Source of the DNA: Thermodesulfobacteriota bacterium
GTDB lineage: Bacteria > Desulfobacterota > Thermodesulfobacteria > Thermodesulfobacteriales > Thermodesulfatatoraceae
Direction: 5' to 3'
NCBI GenBank assembly: GCA_013154385.1
Contig: JAADCO010000102.1
Location: forward strand, 1-9,022
DNA length: 9,022 nt
Part shown: positions 7,072-9,022 of the stretch, one piece after another
How positions within the stretch are numbered: position 1 is the stretch's first letter
Layout of the letters: every line of letters begins with the position of its first letter
Position numbers and translations under genes: made by a program
The notes under the pieces: model-generated
The model's input: only the letters and a program-made list of their open reading frames with translations
Told to the model about the DNA's origin: nothing
Database searches by the model: none

Positions 7072-7503
7072 ATGAGAGTGGAGATCAAAAAGATCGGTGT
7101 GGGATTGGACGGTTCCGAGACTGGTTACCGGGCTCTCAAGGAGGCTTTGGACCTGGCTCAGAAGCTGGGGGCCCAGGTGATCGGCATACACGTTCTCCCC
7201 ATCCCCGTGGATTTTGCGGAGCTGGGGGCGGCCATGGTGGAGCTCGAGGCCGAGCTGCGCAAGGAAGCCGAGGCCATCCTGGCCCGGGGCAGCGAGGAGG
7301 CCAAGGCCAAAGGGGTGCCCTACGAGGGTGTGATCCTCGAGGGCCACACGGCGGAGGCCCTGGCGGAGTACGGCGAAAAGGAAGGGTTGCACCTCCTGGC
7401 CATCGGCTATCAGGGTAAGTCCAAGCTTTCGGAACTCATCATGGGTAGCGTGACTTCCAAACTCCTCAGCATTTCCAAGGTGCCGCTCTTGGTTGTCAAA
7501 TAG
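7072..7503 (+). CDS. Universal stress protein, UspA family, ATP-binding type
   Basis: A single-domain, 143-residue cytoplasmic universal stress protein. It begins KKIGVGLDGSETGYRALKEA, with Asp13 at the nucleotide-site position, and contains IGIHVLPIP after strand 2. The ATP-binding signature G-2x-G-9x-G-S is complete: GYQGKSKLSELIMGS, with Gly112, Gly115, Gly125 and Ser126. It should thus be of the ATP-binding (MJ0577-like) rather than the non-binding UspA type. It ends in the usual VPLLVVK. The ATG at 7072 lies 12 bases after the mog stop with AGGAGGG (7058-7064) 7 bases upstream, overlapping that stop. It is the last gene of its operon, directly followed by an intrinsic terminator. The physiological stimulus cannot be inferred; association with a translational GTPase would suit a stress or growth-arrest role, which is speculation. 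Confidence 0.93.
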   Translation: MRVEIKKIGVGLDGSETGYRALKEALDLAQKLGAQVIGIHVLPIPVDFAELGAAMVELEAELRKEAEAILARGSEEAKAKGVPYEGVILEGHTAEALAEYGEKEGLHLLAIGYQGKSKLSELIMGSVTSKLLSISKVPLLVVK

Positions 7504-7523
7504 CCTCAAAGGGCTTATGTTTC

Positions 7524-7546
7524 AGGGCGGGTTTTCCGCCCTTTTT
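7524..7546 (+). terminator. Intrinsic terminator after usp
   Basis: GGGCGG (7525-7530), loop GTTTT, CCGCCC (7536-7541), immediately followed by TTTTT (7542-7546); an outer A7524-T7542 pair can extend the stem. It starts 21 bases after the usp stop and is a textbook Rho-independent terminator. It also shows that the in-frame starts TTG 7493 and ATG 7517 cannot be sensible starts of the next gene. Confidence 0.88.
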
Positions 7547-7576
7547 GAATTTTATCTAAAACGAGGCCTGCAGGAG

Positions 7577-7837
7577 ATGGTAAAAGAGGAGTGGCCTGAA
7601 GTGACTTTCAGTATGTTCATCTTATCCCTCAACACGTCCGCGCTGGTGCACCTTGGTCAGTTGCCTGATCCAGAGACCCAGGAGAAGAAGGTAGATCTCC
7701 AGCTGGCGCGCCAAACTATTGACATTCTCGACATGCTCCGGGAAAAGACCCGCGGCAACCTCACCAAAGAGGAAGAAAAGCTCCTCGATTCCATCCTCTA
7801 CGAATTGCGTATGCTCTACCTCAAGGCCAGTGGCTGA
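7577..7837 (+). CDS. DUF1844 family protein of unknown function
   Basis: A small soluble protein (86 residues from the ATG at 7577) of the DUF1844 family. The recognisable core is PEVTFSMFILSLNTSALVHLG (residues 7-27), PDPE (30-33), then LARQTIDILDMLREKTRGNL and a helical C-terminus ending ELRMLYLKASG. No membrane segment, metal site or catalytic motif is evident; it looks all-helical. The start is uncertain. The frame is open back to 7493, but a terminator at 7524-7546 excludes starts upstream of it. ATG 7577 keeps the family's PEV-F lead-in but has only a poor GAGG 10 bases upstream, while GTG 7601 has a better site, AGAGGAG at 7585-7591, and would give 78 residues. Relatives I recall carry a charged, variable N-terminal tail, which is short here. 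The gene overlaps ispE by 8 bases, so the two are translationally coupled. Function unknown. Confidence 0.82.
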   Translation: MVKEEWPEVTFSMFILSLNTSALVHLGQLPDPETQEKKVDLQLARQTIDILDMLREKTRGNLTKEEEKLLDSILYELRMLYLKASG

Positions 7838-8657
7838 AGGGATTGCCGTTGCGGCTCCGGCAAAGATCAACCTGATCTTACGGGTCCTCTATCGCCGTCC
7901 TGACGGATACCACGAACTCTACACCGTCTTTCAGAAGGTAACCCTCTTTGATCGCCTGGAACTAATTCCCTGCGGGGGCCTGCAATTGGAAGTGTGCGGC
8001 GAGATAGAAGTTCCTCGGGGCGAGGAGAATCTCTGTTACCGCGCGGCGAGACTCTATTTCGACCGCTGCGGTCTGGACCCGGGGGTGAAGATTCGCTTGG
8101 AGAAGAACATTCCCGTGGGTGCCGGTCTCGGCGGCGGAAGCAGCGACGCCGCGGCGGTGCTGAGGGGGCTCAACCAACTCTTTGGCTCCTTGACCGAAGA
8201 GGATCTCTTCGATCTGGCCCGCCGGCTGGGAGCCGACGTCCCTTTCTTTGTCTCTCCTCTGTCCACGGCTCTCGCGCGGGGGATAGGGGAGGTCCTTTCT
8301 CCGTGGCCCACGCATCCCGCCTGGTACGTGATCCTCTGTCCGGAAATCGAGATTTCCACCCCCTGGGCCTATGAGAATTTGAGGTTGACAACTCGCAGAG
8401 AGCCCCCTAATTATGAGCCGGACCAGCCCTTGTGGAAGCAAGGGCTGGTTAATGATTTTGAGCCCGCAATCTTCGCTCGCTACCCTCTTCTTGAGGAACT
8501 CAAGGGAGAACTCCTCAAGAAAGGGGCGTGCGCCGCCTTGCTCACGGGAAGCGGTGCGGCACTCTTCGGCGTCTTCGAGGAGGAGGCCCGGGCGGAGAAA
8601 GCGGCGCTTTTTTTCAGAAAGAAGGGTTTGCGGGCCGAAGTGGTTACCAATTACTAA
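7830..8657 (+). CDS. ispE: 4-diphosphocytidyl-2-C-methyl-D-erythritol kinase IspE
   Basis: IspE is the GHMP-family kinase that phosphorylates CDP-methylerythritol, the fourth step of the MEP (non-mevalonate) route to isopentenyl diphosphate. The 275-residue length fits (E. coli 283). Visible motifs are APAKINL with Lys12, RRPDGYHEL, the ATP-binding loop PVGAGLGGGSSDAA (95-108), the catalytic Asp136 in GADVPFF, LVNDFE, and the C-terminal glycine loop LTGSGAALF with TGSG at 239-242. GTG at 7830 is taken as the start because it is the only start codon close before the conserved N-terminus; AAGG just upstream is a weak ribosome binding site, so coupling to the DUF1844 gene (8-base overlap) is likely. 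Prs follows after 18 bases, a common neighbour of ispE. Inside the gene, at 8385-8450, a promoter-like sequence and a perfect hairpin lie in the variable segment between the kinase core and LVNDFE. Confidence 0.95.
   Translation: MAEGIAVAAPAKINLILRVLYRRPDGYHELYTVFQKVTLFDRLELIPCGGLQLEVCGEIEVPRGEENLCYRAARLYFDRCGLDPGVKIRLEKNIPVGAGLGGGSSDAAAVLRGLNQLFGSLTEEDLFDLARRLGADVPFFVSPLSTALARGIGEVLSPWPTHPAWYVILCPEIEISTPWAYENLRLTTRREPPNYEPDQPLWKQGLVNDFEPAIFARYPLLEELKGELLKKGACAALLTGSGAALFGVFEEEARAEKAALFFRKKGLRAEVVTNY
8385..8414 (+). promoter_or_regulatory. Candidate internal promoter within ispE, reading toward prs
   Basis: A perfect TTGACA (8385-8390) is followed after 18 bases by AATTAT (8409-8414, 4 of 6 matches), or after 17 bases by TAATTA. 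The AT-rich CTAATTATGAG stands out in a GC-rich gene. A start near 8421 would give a leader of about 255 bases before prs. The evidence is sequence only, and the same bases encode protein. Confidence 0.35.
8422..8449 (+). repeat. Perfect 11-bp inverted repeat inside ispE
   Basis: ACCAGCCCTTG (8422-8432) and CAAGGGCTGGT (8439-8449) are exact reverse complements around a 6-base loop TGGAAG; G8421-T8450 could add a wobble pair. The hairpin is followed by the AT-rich AATGATTTTG. It encodes part of DQPLWKQGLVNDF of IspE. It is too short of T residues to be a clear terminator. Confidence 0.75.
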
Positions 8658-8675
8658 CTTTAGGGGGCGGTAAAT

Positions 8676-9022
8676 ATGTTCATCAACCATCTGAAGATCT
8701 TTTCCGGAAACGCCAACCGGGCGCTGGCCGAAAAGATTTGCGCCTATCTGGCCATTCCTCTGGGGCGCGCCAACGTAAAGACGTTCAGCGACGGAGAAAT
8801 CTTCGTCGAGATCCAGGAGAACGTGCGCGGCGCAGACGTCTTCGTCATCCAGCCTACCTGTCCCCCGGTCAACGACCATCTGATGGAACTTCTCATCATG
8901 ATCGACGCCCTGCGGCGGGCTTCAGCCCGGCGCATCACCGCGGTCATCCCCTACTACGGATACGCGCGTCAGGATCGCAAGGTCATCCCCCGCACGCCCA
9001 TCACCGCCAAGCTGGTGGCCAA
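8676..9022 (+). CDS. prs: Ribose-phosphate pyrophosphokinase (PRPP synthase), 3' partial
   Basis: The first 115 residues (plus 2 bases) of PRPP synthase, which makes phosphoribosyl pyrophosphate from ribose 5-phosphate and ATP for purine, pyrimidine, NAD, His and Trp synthesis. Family landmarks are KIFSGNANRALAEKI at the N-terminus, FSDGEIFVEI (residues 37-46), NVRGADVFVIQPT (49-61), NDHLMELLIMIDALRRASA (66-84) and the PYYGYARQDRK stretch (92-102) with the ATP-contacting Arg98-Gln99-Asp100. These identify the ordinary class I bacterial enzyme. The ATG at 8676 has AGGGGG (8662-8667) 8 bases upstream and lies 18 bases after the ispE stop. The C-terminal half, with the PRPP loop, is beyond the window edge; the frame is open to the end. 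It is expected to be co-transcribed with ispE, and a possible additional promoter lies inside ispE. Confidence 0.95.
   Translation, partial: MFINHLKIFSGNANRALAEKICAYLAIPLGRANVKTFSDGEIFVEIQENVRGADVFVIQPTCPPVNDHLMELLIMIDALRRASARRITAVIPYYGYARQDRKVIPRTPITAKLVA

Noticed and set aside
7493..7576. Longer DUF1844 start at TTG 7493 or ATG 7517
   Set aside because: Both lie upstream of or next to the intrinsic terminator at 7524-7546, and the extra residues are encoded by the terminator itself.
7719..7724. TTGACA inside the DUF1844 gene as a promoter
   Set aside because: No -10-like sequence 16-19 bases downstream; it encodes the conserved Ile-Asp-Ile of the protein.
1..9022. tRNA, rRNA, CRISPR array, insertion sequence, prophage or defence genes
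   Set aside because: None seen: no tRNA-like cloverleaf, no spaced direct repeats, no transposase or integrase, and all sizeable stretches are occupied by recognised housekeeping genes.

Overview
The window is a GC-rich, densely coded stretch of a bacterial chromosome. All nine genes are on the + strand and gaps are short. The set (Lol lipoprotein transporter, BamA, class I PRPP synthase, IspE, an EF-G-2-type GTPase, a DUF1844 protein) points to a Gram-negative bacterium with an outer membrane. The order lolC-lolD-bamA, the extra soluble domain in front of the BamA POTRA repeats, and DUF1844-ispE-prs fit the Desulfobacterota/Thermodesulfobacteriota lineage. The proteins are rich in Lys, Glu and Arg and poor in Gln, which would suit a thermophile. 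The taxonomic placement is inference from gene content and composition, not a database result.

Layout: (1) 1-4329 is an envelope-biogenesis operon: the 3' part of a lolC/E permease gene, lolD, and bamA, joined by 8- and 4-base overlaps. (2) 4330-4489 is an intergenic region with a TTGACA-type promoter and a strong Shine-Dalgarno. (3) 4490-7503 is a second operon: an EF-G paralogue, a MogA/MoaB molybdopterin adenylyltransferase (GTGA overlap) and a universal stress protein, closed by a clear intrinsic terminator at 7524-7546. (4) 7577-9022 is a third cluster: a small DUF1844 protein, ispE (8-base overlap) and the 5' part of prs, which runs off the window.

How the genes relate: LolCD(E) extracts lipoproteins from the inner membrane for delivery to the outer membrane, including lipoproteins of the BAM complex, while BamA inserts beta-barrels there, so the first operon is one functional unit. 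IspE (isoprenoid precursors via the MEP pathway) and Prs (PRPP for nucleotides, His and Trp) are housekeeping genes. The EF-G-2/Mog/Usp operon has no obvious common pathway. 

I do not see a novel defence, mobile or biosynthetic system. The points most worth a second look are the altered G2 and G3 motifs of the EF-G paralogue, an apparent promoter plus a perfect 11-bp hairpin inside ispE just upstream of prs, the extra N-terminal domain of BamA, and the terminator with a competing stem between usp and the DUF1844 gene.
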